Part shown: positions 9,517 through 18,068 of the stretch, one piece after another
Position numbering within the stretch: position 1 is the stretch's first letter
Layout of the letters: each line of letters begins with the position of its first letter
Notes under the pieces: generated by a model
Database searches by the model: none
What the model was told of the DNA's origin: nothing
Seen by the model: only the letters and a program-made list of their open reading frames with translations
Program-made: the position numbers and the translations under genes
Assembly: GCA_020848835.1 (NCBI GenBank)
Contig: JADLHJ010000078.1
Location: 1 to 64,000 of the forward strand
Length of the DNA: 64,000 nt
Direction of reading: 5' to 3'
Origin: Candidatus Hydrogenedentota bacterium
GTDB lineage: Bacteria; Hydrogenedentota; Hydrogenedentia; Hydrogenedentales; SLHB01

Positions 9517-10902
9517 ATGATCTACCAGTCGATTTCGTCCAAAGACCGTTCATGGGCAGCACTGCGAATCGCGGGATTGTTGGCAGGGATCTTAATCTGC
9601 TTCGCGCCTGCGAGCTTTTCAGATGGAATGTTGGTTCTAGTTGCAGACCCTCTCGCCGAAGATACAACGCACTTTCCACTCGTGCGCGCGGCCGCGCCTG
9701 CACCTGGCGCAAGTCTTCGCGACGAACGGCTCGGTACGATTCAAACGCGCGTAACGTCTAAGCCGGGACTGCGCCATGAGTATGCGCGGCACGATCCGTT
9801 TAACAAGGATTGCTCGCTCATTTTGCTCACGGATATCACGGCAGGCGCGTGGCTCGTGTTCAAGACGAGCGCCATCCCGTTTGACAAGGAAGGCGGACTG
9901 TTACGGCAGATTGATTTCGAAGAACCGCGATGGGACGGCGCCGATCCACGTGTGATCTGGGGGACGCGCGATTTTTCAATTCTCCGGATGAATGTCGATT
10001 CGTGGGATGTGTCCGTGGTGAAGGATTTCACAACAGATCCTGTGATTGGCCCCATCCTAAAAAGTGAGCCTGATCTTTATCGAATCACCATGAAAGACGA
10101 AGGCGAGGCGTCGCTGGATCGGCGCTATTGGGCTTTTATCGTGCAAGGCGCACAAGACGACTATCGCGCGCGATACATCTTGGTGTGGGACCGGACAGAC
10201 GATAAGGTCATCGGACTAATGAAACTGGCGGAGACACAATCCCGGATTGACTGGGTGGGCATGTCCCCCAAGGGGACGTGGGTGATCGTCGGCAGCGATC
10301 ATGACAACGGGAGCCCGTTGGCCGGGCTTGTTATGTTGGACCGCGCACTCAAGCGCGCCCATCCGCTTCATTACAGTACCGGCCATGCCGATGTTGGGAT
10401 CGACGCGACCGGACGCGAAGTAGTTGTGATGCAGAACGCACAGACGGATTTCATCGATCTCATCCCGCTCGATGAAATGACGAAATCGATACCGCCAGGC
10501 GGCAGCTACGAGGGAACTAACCACGTACCACTTCTACGTTTATTCTATGCGTCGGACTCTACCGCCGGTTTCAACAGTGGCGTGCACATCTCGTGTAACT
10601 ATGCAGGGTGGTGCGTAGTGTCAACGCATATCGAACCTGGTGTTGCCGAGAAGAATTGGCTGGATCGGTCGATCGTGTTGGTCCGTCTGGACCCTTCACA
10701 GCCGCGAGCGTATTACGTCGCGAAGGTCCACGGAACCTGTAGCGCGTATTGGGAAGAAACGCACGCAGCGATTAGCGCGGACGGTGCTCGCATTGTCTGG
10801 GCCACCAATTGGAACCAAAATGTTGGGCAGGAGAAAGTCTGGCTAGTGGAGTGTCCATTGCCGAAGGGGTGGCAAGGCGGTCCGGCGACACGATCAAACT
10901 AG
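9517..10902 (+). CDS. Exported protein of unknown function, possible beta-propeller
   Basis: Not recognised. The track start at 9463 was moved to the ATG at 9517 because GGGGGA lies seven bases upstream. An N-terminal segment (about residues 14-35, AALRIAGLLAGILICFAPAS) looks like a signal peptide. The mature part is rich in short blade-like units with Trp, Asp and Gly, such as RVIWGTRDFSILRM, WVGMSPKGTWVIVGSD and AAISADGARIVWATNW. They resemble TolB/PD40-type propeller strands. There are four cysteines in the second half (HISCNYAGWC, HGTCSAYW, ECPLPKG region). It ends nine bases from the convergent fucosidase gene. Binding of a polymer or cell-surface component is possible, but nothing in the sequence proves it. 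Confidence 0.75.
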   Translation: MIYQSISSKDRSWAALRIAGLLAGILICFAPASFSDGMLVLVADPLAEDTTHFPLVRAAAPAPGASLRDERLGTIQTRVTSKPGLRHEYARHDPFNKDCSLILLTDITAGAWLVFKTSAIPFDKEGGLLRQIDFEEPRWDGADPRVIWGTRDFSILRMNVDSWDVSVVKDFTTDPVIGPILKSEPDLYRITMKDEGEASLDRRYWAFIVQGAQDDYRARYILVWDRTDDKVIGLMKLAETQSRIDWVGMSPKGTWVIVGSDHDNGSPLAGLVMLDRALKRAHPLHYSTGHADVGIDATGREVVVMQNAQTDFIDLIPLDEMTKSIPPGGSYEGTNHVPLLRLFYASDSTAGFNSGVHISCNYAGWCVVSTHIEPGVAEKNWLDRSIVLVRLDPSQPRAYYVAKVHGTCSAYWEETHAAISADGARIVWATNWNQNVGQEKVWLVECPLPKGWQGGPATRSN

Positions 10903-10911
10903 CACGCAGCG

Positions 10912-12402
10912 CTAATTCTCCTGAAAGCCGGGCTCCATAAAGAGCCCCACACTTCCCAAGGTGAAGCATGCTCTGGCATCTTCAACATTGATACGGAGTG
11001 CTGAAGCTGTCGTTCGTTCGCAGCGCAGCAGGCGTTTCCACCCAATCGAAGTTCCATCTGCAATACGCCGCCATTCGCCTTCTACTTGTGCTTCCACGCT
11101 GAAGCGCAAGATGCGTTGACCAAGTTCGACGTATTCCTGCAGCAGGATGACATTGAATGTCTTTTCTCCGGACAACGCGATTTCCATCGAAGCCGATTTA
11201 ACTTCGTCATCGGTTGCCCAATAGGTTTTTCTTTCCGTATCCAACACATTTGAAGCCGCGAATCGCTCGCCGTTTCCGCGCACATTTTGCGCCGATGCTT
11301 TTGCCCCGGTAATCAGGTTTTCCGCGAAGGTAGCGTCCAGGTGCGCGCGCATGCCTTTCAATGCCGCCACGTCGTTTTCGTGGATCAATCCGCGTTTGTC
11401 CGGCGGCAGGTTGAGTAACAACGACGTGCCGCGACCGACCGATTCAAAGTAGATGCTCACCAGTTCGTCTGCTGCTTTGACTTTGGCGTCTTCCTTCGCG
11501 TGATAGAACCAGCCTGGTCGAATGGAAACATCGACTTCCGCAGGCAGCCATTGTTTGCCGTCGCTGTGGCCATTCACCGCTTCTTCATATTTGGTGAAGC
11601 CCGGCGCGGCGGGGCCGTTGCCTTCACGAGCACGCGGCGTAAACGTAGCCCAGCACGGGTCGCCCGCGTAACCGCGCTCGTTGCCCACCCAGCGGATGTC
11701 CGGACCGACGTCACTGAAGATCACAGCTTGAGGTTGCAACTCACGCACAATGGACCACGTATTCGCCCAGTCGTAGTAGACGGCTGGATCGATCTTTCTA
11801 TTCTCGCGCGCGCCTCCGTAGTAGCCCGTACCGCCGTTTGCGCCATCGAACCAGACTTCGAAGATTGGGCCGTTCTCTGTCAGCAACTCGCGAAGCTGAT
11901 TACGGAAGTATTCAATGTACGAAGGGCGTCCATACTCGGCGTGGTTGCGGTCCCACGGCGAGAGGTACACGCCAAACTTCAGGCCCGCATCCGCGCACGC
12001 CGCAGCGAGCTCCGCGACGACGTTGCCTTGTCCATTCTTATAAGGCGCGTTCTTGATGGTGTGATTCGCGTACTTCGACGGCCAAAGGCAAAAACCGTCG
12101 TGGTGTTTGGCAGTCAGGATAAGCCCCTTCATGCCGGCAGCCTTTGCAGTATCAGTCCATTGGCGGACGTCGAGTGCAGTCGGATTGAAAACGGATGGCG
12201 ACTCGTCCCCTTCTCCCCACTCGCGGTCTGTGAACGTGTTGACTGTGAAATGCACAAACCCATAAAACTCTAGTTCGTGCCAAGCCAACTGCCTCGCGCT
12301 CGGTCTTGGATCTAAGGTCGCAGGCGGCACTGTCTCAGCCAATATGTAGGAAGCGGGAAGCACAAGAACCAGAGCAACTACAGAAGAAAGATTCCGTCGC
12401 AT
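10912..12402 (-). CDS. Exported alpha-L-fucosidase, GH29, with C-terminal carbohydrate-binding region
   Basis: Retaining hydrolysis of terminal alpha-L-fucose. The signal peptide RNLSSVVALVLVLPASYILAE is clear. The GH29 (beta/alpha)8 barrel shows FYGFVHFTVNTFTDREWG, LILTAKHHDGFCLWPS, FGVYLSPWDRN and EVWFDGANGG, with Asp186 in WFDG as the expected nucleophile. The last 120 residues (ASNVLDTERKTYWATDD) look like an F5/8-type C (CBM32-like) domain. The true start is the ATG at 12402, giving the stop/start overlap TGATG with the upstream UroD-like gene; the track start is a TTG one codon earlier. It is the third gene of a unit with two UroD-like proteins. The substrate could be a methylated or sulfated fucan; that is inference. 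Confidence 0.93.
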   Translation of the reverse strand: MRRNLSSVVALVLVLPASYILAETVPPATLDPRPSARQLAWHELEFYGFVHFTVNTFTDREWGEGDESPSVFNPTALDVRQWTDTAKAAGMKGLILTAKHHDGFCLWPSKYANHTIKNAPYKNGQGNVVAELAAACADAGLKFGVYLSPWDRNHAEYGRPSYIEYFRNQLRELLTENGPIFEVWFDGANGGTGYYGGARENRKIDPAVYYDWANTWSIVRELQPQAVIFSDVGPDIRWVGNERGYAGDPCWATFTPRAREGNGPAAPGFTKYEEAVNGHSDGKQWLPAEVDVSIRPGWFYHAKEDAKVKAADELVSIYFESVGRGTSLLLNLPPDKRGLIHENDVAALKGMRAHLDATFAENLITGAKASAQNVRGNGERFAASNVLDTERKTYWATDDEVKSASMEIALSGEKTFNVILLQEYVELGQRILRFSVEAQVEGEWRRIADGTSIGWKRLLRCERTTASALRINVEDARACFTLGSVGLFMEPGFQEN

Positions 12403-13502
12403 CAACGTTTCTCCGTCATTTTTATTGCGGAATCACTTAGCTCCTGGCATATGCAGATGAACGCGATAACGCGTTCGTCGGGCGTTCCGCTTTCAATATC
12501 CGCGGCTACGATGTCGCAGGGGCCCAACTCTTGGCAAATCCGGCTTAAATCGAATTCAATTTCCTCAAGCGATTTGTCGGCAAGTTCTGTCGGACGATAC
12601 ATCACCGCGCGCCGCGCGTGCGGCATGAGTTTTTGCGCCGTGCAGAGATCCGACTCGAGCCCCATATCGACATACGCAAGATTGGGTAGGCTGGCGTAAT
12701 CTTCAAGATAGGGGTCAACTGTCCACGCGCAGTTGTGTACGCCTATCGTCGCAAAGGTGTCCGCGATCCGCCGATCGTAAGGAAGCAGAAACTCTCGGTA
12801 GATATCCGGCGATACCAGATTCACGAGGCAATTGCTGACGGTGAAGAATGAGACATCAAATCCAGTTTCGCGCTGGCGCGCGTGCAAGCGGCGCGCGGCT
12901 TCGATCATCGTAGTGCACACACACTCAAACAAATGGTGGCACAAGTCTGGTGCAGTAAGAAGGTCTGTGAATAATTCTTCGCCGCGAAGGCGGTGCGCAT
13001 TGTTCAGCACGCCTTGCCAGTTAATGTATCCCGTTACCGTTCCCAGGCGATCCGCGATATGATCAACCTGCATCATCAACGATTGGAAGAAGGGATTTAC
13101 CTCGAGATTTGGAGAAAGCAGTTCAAGCACTTGACTGTCTGACAACGGTGCACCAACCGCGACTGGCCATTGGTCTTCGCGATAGACAATTGGGCATCCG
13201 TAAATGCCCGCAATAACGCATGCGCCATGAACGCCGGTTAGTAAATCGATTTGGCCGTGGTTTGGCGGAAGTCCGATGCGCGCGCCGGGAAAACGGCGGT
13301 CCAACTCGGTGCGCATGCGCGACAGCGATTCCAGGCGGTACTCAACATCCGTGTGCCAGCATTCGGAGAAATCGATACCCAGCGCGTCGCGGTACCACTT
13401 GGGCGTGAACCCTATTTCTGGACGCAGGTAGGGTTCGTTGCCGGTCGCGGTTTGTCGCGTCGCGGGCGCGCCTGGCGCGATGTAGCTGATGAGTTGCTGC
13501 AT
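12402..13502 (-). CDS. Uroporphyrinogen decarboxylase-family protein (methyltransferase-like), atypical metal site
   Basis: The UroD/MtaA fold includes heme decarboxylases and many corrinoid-dependent methyltransferases. Here the segment IGVHNCAWTVDP keeps the His-x-Cys pair of the MtaA/MtbA zinc site. The third Cys near the C-terminus is missing: the aligned part reads DIVAADIESGTPDERV. Catalysis may use another ligand, or the protein may be a non-zinc paralogue. The start was moved from 13607 to the ATG at 13502, 13 bp after the preceding UroD-like gene, which removes an Arg-rich out-of-family leader. The protein has 366 residues. It is followed by the GH29 gene with a one-base overlap. No porphyrin-synthesis gene is near, so a heme role is unlikely. 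Confidence 0.85.
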   Translation of the reverse strand: MQQLISYIAPGAPATRQTATGNEPYLRPEIGFTPKWYRDALGIDFSECWHTDVEYRLESLSRMRTELDRRFPGARIGLPPNHGQIDLLTGVHGACVIAGIYGCPIVYREDQWPVAVGAPLSDSQVLELLSPNLEVNPFFQSLMMQVDHIADRLGTVTGYINWQGVLNNAHRLRGEELFTDLLTAPDLCHHLFECVCTTMIEAARRLHARQRETGFDVSFFTVSNCLVNLVSPDIYREFLLPYDRRIADTFATIGVHNCAWTVDPYLEDYASLPNLAYVDMGLESDLCTAQKLMPHARRAVMYRPTELADKSLEEIEFDLSRICQELGPCDIVAADIESGTPDERVIAFICICQELSDSAIKMTEKR

Positions 13503-13515
13503 CACGATACGCGCA

Positions 13516-14532
13516 TCACGCGGGCGTAACGCTGCGCGCAAAGTCGAGCATGGCGCGCAGATTCTCTGGCGGCGTGCCGCGCGGGACTTCGCAACCCGCA
13601 CTGACAATGTAAGGCGCGTGCGCGTCGTGATGGCACTGGGCTATGGCCGTGTAGACCGATTCGGGCGTACCGTCGCGCAGGGCGCGGACGGGATCGATAT
13701 TGCCGAGCAGTGTTTGCTTTGAAGGCATGGATGCGCGTGCATCGCGCATCGACACGGGAAAGTCGAGGTCGACAATGTCGCAGTGGAGTTGTCCCATGCC
13801 GCTGCAAATGCTCGATGTATCTCCACAGATATGCAGCCGCACGCGCGCGCCCATATCGCGTATGCCGCGCACAAGCTGCATTTCGTGCGGCAATACAAAT
13901 TCCTCGTAGAGCGTGGGGCCGATGAGTGAAGCGGCTGCGTCACCGACGCCAATGATGTCAGCGCCGGCATCGATCTGCGCGCGCGCAAAGCGCAATTCCA
14001 TATCAACCACGAACGCGAACAGATCGTGCACAAAGTCCGGGTCTTCGTAGAAGTCCATCATGAGCGTGTTGATACCGCGAAGATCCGCGGCCTGCGCGCA
14101 GGGGCCTTCCACCCAGCCCTCAATAAGTTTGTGTCCGCCCACGCGATCCTTAAACAGCGCGACGGCATTCACGCGATCGTGCATGCGTCCGCCACCAAGG
14201 GGATCCGGCATCTTTAATGAGAGAAACGCAGACTTTTCCAAAAGAACTGCATTGGATTCATCAATTGCAGGTGGCTGATCGTCAAAGTATTCAATCGTAC
14301 CGCCGCAATCCGCGGCTTCGCGCGCGGGATCGGAGATGCAGGAAACGTGATCGATCTCGTAGTCGTCTGCGACACGGAGCTGACATTCGACGAGCGTGCG
14401 GTAATCTTTCGCGTAGTCACCGTAGCGTTTGCCCGCGTGATCCGCCGCGAACATCATGGTAATGGGCATGAAGGGCAAGCGGTCTGGCTTTCCCCCATCG
14501 ATTGTCGCAAGAATTCTTTCCCGCCCGTCCAT
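13516..14532 (-). CDS. UroD-family corrinoid methyltransferase-like protein with complete zinc motif
   Basis: Best candidate in the window for a zinc-dependent MtaA/MtbA/CmuA-type methyltransferase. The C-terminal half contains LHICGDTSS (His-x-Cys) and about 75 residues later VSAGCEVPRGTP (the third Cys), which is the established zinc-ligand pattern of these enzymes. Other family features are the N-terminal ERILATIDGGKPDRLPFMP and the central AGADIIGVGDAAASLIGP. The start is placed at the ATG of MDGRERIL (14532) with GGGGGAG six bases upstream, rather than at the track start. It is the first gene of the unit continuing into the second UroD-like protein and the fucosidase. It probably moves a methyl group between a small molecule and the cobalt of a corrinoid protein such as the one at 16.2-16.9 kb (inference). 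Confidence 0.88.
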   Translation of the reverse strand: MDGRERILATIDGGKPDRLPFMPITMMFAADHAGKRYGDYAKDYRTLVECQLRVADDYEIDHVSCISDPAREAADCGGTIEYFDDQPPAIDESNAVLLEKSAFLSLKMPDPLGGGRMHDRVNAVALFKDRVGGHKLIEGWVEGPCAQAADLRGINTLMMDFYEDPDFVHDLFAFVVDMELRFARAQIDAGADIIGVGDAAASLIGPTLYEEFVLPHEMQLVRGIRDMGARVRLHICGDTSSICSGMGQLHCDIVDLDFPVSMRDARASMPSKQTLLGNIDPVRALRDGTPESVYTAIAQCHHDAHAPYIVSAGCEVPRGTPPENLRAMLDFARSVTPA

Positions 14533-14628
14533 TGGCATCTCCCCCACGCGCTGGACTCGCCGGAACCCCGCAGGTAGCTTAGCGCGATTATTGGTGAACA
14601 TCAACATTGAAAAGGCCTAACTCCATGT

Positions 14629-14658
14629 CAAGACCGCGTAAACGCGGAACTACAAACT
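14629..14658 (-). repeat. Dispersed short repeat with hairpin, copy 1
   Basis: On the minus strand this reads GTAGTTCCGCGTTTACGCGG in its core, with CCGCGT/ACGCGG as a six-pair inverted repeat. A 29-base copy differing at two positions occurs on the plus strand at 51425-51453. It lies in the control region between two divergent UroD-like units. Confidence 0.7.
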
Positions 14659-14718
14659 TTTGACATTTTGGTGTCTTGCTGCGCCCTTTGTTATTGTCAG
14701 TGTAATGCGCGGAGTGTT

Positions 14719-14740
14719 TGGCGCGTCGGGGGACGCGCCA
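14719..14740 (+). promoter_or_regulatory. GGGG-loop leader hairpin upstream of UroD-like gene
   Basis: A perfect nine-pair stem with loop GGGG; the inner part is GCGCGTC-GGGG-GACGCGC. A possible -10 (TGTAAT, 14701-14706) would put the transcript start around 14713, close to the stem. The next G5 run (AAGGGGGC, 14761-14767) is the ribosome binding site for the ATG at 14774. The same arrangement recurs at 16.9, 21.9, 22.0 and 32.8 kb. Confidence 0.6.
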
Positions 14741-14773
14741 GTTAAGAGCCGCTCCAGCGCAAGGGGGCATCTG

Positions 14774-16213
14774 ATGAGCGCGAACATCGAACAGCGCTAT
14801 TCCGAACGGCTGCGACGCTACACCACCGCGATGAACAACCAGAAACCGGACCGCGTGCCCTTGCGCCCGTTTGTGGCCGAGTTTGCCGCAAAGTACGCGG
14901 GGATCAACTGCCAGCAAGCAACGCACGATTTCGAGGGTGCGCTCGCGGCCACGCGGAAATGCGCTACCGATTTCGATTGGGACGCGACAGTCGGCAACAT
15001 GATTTATGTGTGGACAGGGCTGACCGAGGCGATCGGTCTCACCTACTACGGCGCGCCGGGTATACACGTGCCGGCGGACGTCGGATTTCAGTATCGCGAG
15101 CCTGCGGAAGACAACGCGCACATGCGCGCGGACGAGTATGACGCCTTGATCGCCGACCCCACCGGATTCTTGTTCAACACGTGGCTTCCGCGTGTATCGA
15201 AAGACGTGGCCCCCATCGGTGGACCCTCGACGTATCGCAACAATCTTGCATTTGTCAAAGGCGGCATGGCGATGCTGAATTACTTTACGGCACTCGGAGC
15301 GCAGAACGAACGGCTAAAAAACGAGTGCGGCACGGTGTCTGCCATTGGCGGCATTCTGAAAGCGCCACTGGATATTCTCGGCGACAAGTTGCGCGGGTAC
15401 TACGGGCTCACGAACGATCTCATCGAACAGCCGGAAAAAGTGCTGGCGGCGTGTAGGGCGCTCATGCCGCATCTCATGCACGTCGCGCTTACGAGCGCGG
15501 ACCCGGAGAAGACCGTACCCATCACCATATGGATGCACCGGGGATGCGTTCCGTTTGTGACGCCGCATACATTCGAAACGATCTACTGGCCCACACTGCG
15601 GCCCATCATCGAAACGCTATGGGCGCACGGTTATCAGACGCTTTTCTACGCAGAAGGAAATTGGGACGCGCACTTGGACACATTTACGGAACTACCCGAA
15701 GGTAGCATCATTTTTCACATCGATCGCAGCGACTACCAAAAGGCGCACAAGGCGCTGCACCACAAGTTCGCGTTGAGCGGCGGAATACCGAATACGGTGC
15801 TTTCGCTCGGCGCGCAGCAGGAGGTCCGCGACTGGTGCAAACGCCTGATCGATGAAATTGGCGCAGACGGCGGCTTCATCATGGATGCGAGCGCTATTGT
15901 GCAGAACGACGCGACGGTCGAGAATGTGCGCGTGCTGACTGAGTTTACGCGAGAGTACGGCGTGTATCGCAATGGGCCAAGCGTGGAGAGGTTAGCAGCG
16001 CCCACGGCACGCCCGTGCGATGAAGCGGCGATTGCGCAGTGGGCCAAAGAGTTTCCGGCGGTGGACCCTGCGCCGGGAATCTGTGTTCCCTGGGAGGGGA
16101 AGCGTGGCGAACTCAAAAATGTGCTTGGCGACGAAACGCTGGTAAAGCGCGTATGGAACGACATTGAAGGCTTTGCTTACACCTTCATCTGGCACTGTCT
16201 AGTTTCGTTCTAA
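14774..16213 (+). CDS. Large UroD-family protein lacking the zinc ligands
   Basis: The 479-residue protein belongs to the UroD/methyltransferase superfamily by its start (RYTTAMNNQKPDRVPLRPFVAEF) and barrel motifs (GGIPNTVLSLG, DGGFIMDASAIVQNDATVENV). It is longer than ordinary UroD proteins (about 340-370). The His-x-Cys position is replaced by FYAEGNWDAH, and no Cys stands at the third ligand position. It may bind its substrate or corrinoid without zinc, like some methyl-donor-specific members. The start was moved from 14660 to the ATG at 14774 because AAGGGGG lies seven bases upstream and the region before it is leader. It is convergent with the corrinoid protein gene, whose stop is the very next base. 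Confidence 0.85.
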   Translation: MSANIEQRYSERLRRYTTAMNNQKPDRVPLRPFVAEFAAKYAGINCQQATHDFEGALAATRKCATDFDWDATVGNMIYVWTGLTEAIGLTYYGAPGIHVPADVGFQYREPAEDNAHMRADEYDALIADPTGFLFNTWLPRVSKDVAPIGGPSTYRNNLAFVKGGMAMLNYFTALGAQNERLKNECGTVSAIGGILKAPLDILGDKLRGYYGLTNDLIEQPEKVLAACRALMPHLMHVALTSADPEKTVPITIWMHRGCVPFVTPHTFETIYWPTLRPIIETLWAHGYQTLFYAEGNWDAHLDTFTELPEGSIIFHIDRSDYQKAHKALHHKFALSGGIPNTVLSLGAQQEVRDWCKRLIDEIGADGGFIMDASAIVQNDATVENVRVLTEFTREYGVYRNGPSVERLAAPTARPCDEAAIAQWAKEFPAVDPAPGICVPWEGKRGELKNVLGDETLVKRVWNDIEGFAYTFIWHCLVSF

Positions 16214-16882
16214 TTAGGATGTCGCGGCGCTGAGATAATCCAAGGCGCCTTGTGGATCTGGCGCGTACGCGGTTGCGTTGATTCGGCGCGCAAAATCGTC
16301 TGTGAGCGGCGCACCGCCGACGAGGATAGGCGTGGCCGGGCTGACTTCATGGATCGCCTTTATAATCTTCTCCATGTTCACCATCGTCGTGGTGAGCAGT
16401 GCGCTGAGTCCGACGCTGCATCCCGGGTTTTCCTGCACCGTCTGCACGAATTTCGCTGCGGGAACATTCACGCCCAGATCGATCACTTTATAGCCGCCGC
16501 CTTCGAGCATCATTGCGACGAGGTTCTTGCCAATGTCATGGAGATCGCCTTCGACCGTCCCGATAACAAAAGTCCCGCGATGGTGCGTCTGGCCTGATTC
16601 GAAGTACGGTTTGAGATGGGCCATCGCCGCCTTCATCGCCTTCGCCGCCATGAGCAGATCGGGCACGAACGCTTTGCCTTCGCTGTACTTCTTCCCCACT
16701 CGCGTCATGCCGACGATCAATCCATCGGCAAGCACGGTCTCAGCGGAAATACCATCGTCCAACGCCTGCCGGGTCAATTCGTCAGCGCCATCTTGATCCT
16801 TCAGATCGGGCGGATGCGGCGAGCTGCGGTTAACTTTTCCCCGTTCCAGGCAGATGGCAAGGCGTTCGATGAGATCGTTCAT
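16214..16882 (-). CDS. Methyltransferase corrinoid protein (MtaC/MtbC-like)
   Basis: Small methyl carrier of a cobalamin-dependent methyltransferase system. The 222-residue protein has a helical cap domain (about 1-90) and a Rossmann-like B12 domain. The B12 domain holds the DxHxxG signature GDLHDIGKN (His115 would be the lower cobalt ligand), then VGLSALLTTTMVNM and LVGGAPLTDDFA. These match the known SxL and GG elements. The track start at 17011 was replaced by the ATG at 16882, which has GGGGGA four bases upstream. It has its own leader with a GGGG-loop hairpin. It faces the UroD-like gene at 17043 and lies between two groups of UroD-like genes, so it is the likely shared carrier for them. 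Confidence 0.92.
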   Translation of the reverse strand: MNDLIERLAICLERGKVNRSSPHPPDLKDQDGADELTRQALDDGISAETVLADGLIVGMTRVGKKYSEGKAFVPDLLMAAKAMKAAMAHLKPYFESGQTHHRGTFVIGTVEGDLHDIGKNLVAMMLEGGGYKVIDLGVNVPAAKFVQTVQENPGCSVGLSALLTTTMVNMEKIIKAIHEVSPATPILVGGAPLTDDFARRINATAYAPDPQGALDYLSAATS

Positions 16883-16914
16883 GAGTTCCCCCTGTACGGC
16901 GCCATAAGCGCACC

Positions 16915-16930
16915 GCCCGTCCCCACGGGC
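16915..16930 (-). promoter_or_regulatory. GGGG-loop leader hairpin upstream of the corrinoid protein gene
   Basis: On the minus strand GCCCGT-GGGG-ACGGGC forms a perfect six-pair stem with a GGGG loop, 33 bases before the start codon. A TACAAT box lies at 16956-16961 on the same strand, and AGGGGGAA is the ribosome binding site. The arrangement matches the hairpins at 14.7, 21.9 and 22.0 kb. Confidence 0.6.
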
Positions 16931-16978
16931 AAATGCGCGATCATCGCACGCGTTAATTGTACACGGTTTCTCAATGTT

Positions 16979-17007
16979 TTGCGATTGCTGCCGTTCACCC
17001 CTATGAT
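16979..17007 (+). promoter_or_regulatory. Sigma-70-type promoter for the UroD-like gene at 17043
   Basis: TTGCGA (16979-16984) and TATGAT (17002-17007) are separated by 17 bases. The predicted leader is about 28 bases and contains two GGGGGA runs, the second being the ribosome binding site of the ATG at 17043. Confidence 0.55.
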
Positions 17008-17042
17008 CCAAGGGGGAAACCTACGGCCAATCAGGGGGACTT

Positions 17043-18068
17043 ATGACGCCGAGGGAACGGGTAATCCGCGCGCTCGAATTTCGGCAGCCTGACCGGGCGC
17101 CGCGCGATCTGTGGTATCTGCCGGGGATTGCGCAGACGCGCGCCGCGGAACTGAACGCAATGCTTGAACGGTATCCCATCGATTTCGCGCAACCGGTGTT
17201 TCGCTACGGTGCATCGGCACGCGCAGTCGGCACTCCCGACCGCGTCGGCACCTACAGCGACGAATGGGGCTGCGTGTGGACCGTTGCGGAAGATGGTGTT
17301 GTTGGCGAAGTAAAAGTACACCCGCTCGAAGATTGGAACGCGTTAGCATCGTTCGTACCTCCGTGGGAAGTATTGAAAGCTGCGGATGCGTCGGAGACGA
17401 ACGCGAGCTGCGCGGCAACAGATCGCTTTGTGAGGAGTAGCACCTCAATTCGGTTGTTCGAGCGCATGCAATTCCTGCGCGGTGTCGAAGCGCTATTTCT
17501 GGATCTCGCGTATCTTCCTGGCGAGTTATTTACACTGCGCGACATGGTGCACGAATATTACCTGCGCGAGATTGATCTATGGACCAAGACCGATGTAGAC
17601 GCGATCTTCTTCATGGACGATTGGGGATCTCAGTCGAACCTGCTCATCGCGCCGGAGCAGTGGCGCGAAATTTTTCGACCGTGTTATGCCGAATATTGCC
17701 GGCGCATTCGCGAGGCGGGCAAATATGTCTTCTTTCATTCCGACGGGTACATCGCGCCGATACTCGGCGATTTGATCGAGATCGGCGTTCACGCGATAAA
17801 CGCGCAGCTCTTTTGCATGGACATTGAATCACTCGCACAGCTGCACAAAGGACGTATCACGTTCTGGGGCGAAATTTGCAGGCAGCAGATTTTGCCCTTT
17901 GGCTCACCCGCGGAAGTACGCGCCGCGGTGATGCGCGTGCGCCGCGCGCTTGACGACGGGCAAGGCGGCGTGATTGCACAATGCGAATGGGGAAATGAAG
18001 ACCCGGCACAGAACATAGCGGCCGTATACGATGCGTGGCTGGAGCCTACGCCTGTGCAACCTCGCTAG
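17043..18068 (+). CDS. UroD-family methyltransferase-like protein (His-x-Asp type)
   Basis: A 341-residue UroD-family protein opening with MTPRERVIRALEFRQPDRAPRDLWYLPG. The ligand region reads FFHSDGYIAPILGDLIEIG, so the usual His-x-Cys is His-x-Asp. A Cys follows near the C-terminus in IAQCEWGNEDPAQN. A mixed His/Asp/Cys metal site is possible. The ATG follows CAGGGGGACTT, an obvious ribosome binding site. The gene is divergent from the corrinoid protein and overlaps the end of the reductive-activator gene on the other strand by 23 bases. Function as a methyltransferase is inferred from neighbours; a specific methyl donor cannot be read from the sequence. Confidence 0.87.
   Translation: MTPRERVIRALEFRQPDRAPRDLWYLPGIAQTRAAELNAMLERYPIDFAQPVFRYGASARAVGTPDRVGTYSDEWGCVWTVAEDGVVGEVKVHPLEDWNALASFVPPWEVLKAADASETNASCAATDRFVRSSTSIRLFERMQFLRGVEALFLDLAYLPGELFTLRDMVHEYYLREIDLWTKTDVDAIFFMDDWGSQSNLLIAPEQWREIFRPCYAEYCRRIREAGKYVFFHSDGYIAPILGDLIEIGVHAINAQLFCMDIESLAQLHKGRITFWGEICRQQILPFGSPAEVRAAVMRVRRALDDGQGGVIAQCEWGNEDPAQNIAAVYDAWLEPTPVQPR

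Noticed and set aside
11500-12273. 257-aa plus-strand ORF opposite the GH29 gene
   Set aside because: Shadow; GH29 motifs are on the minus strand.
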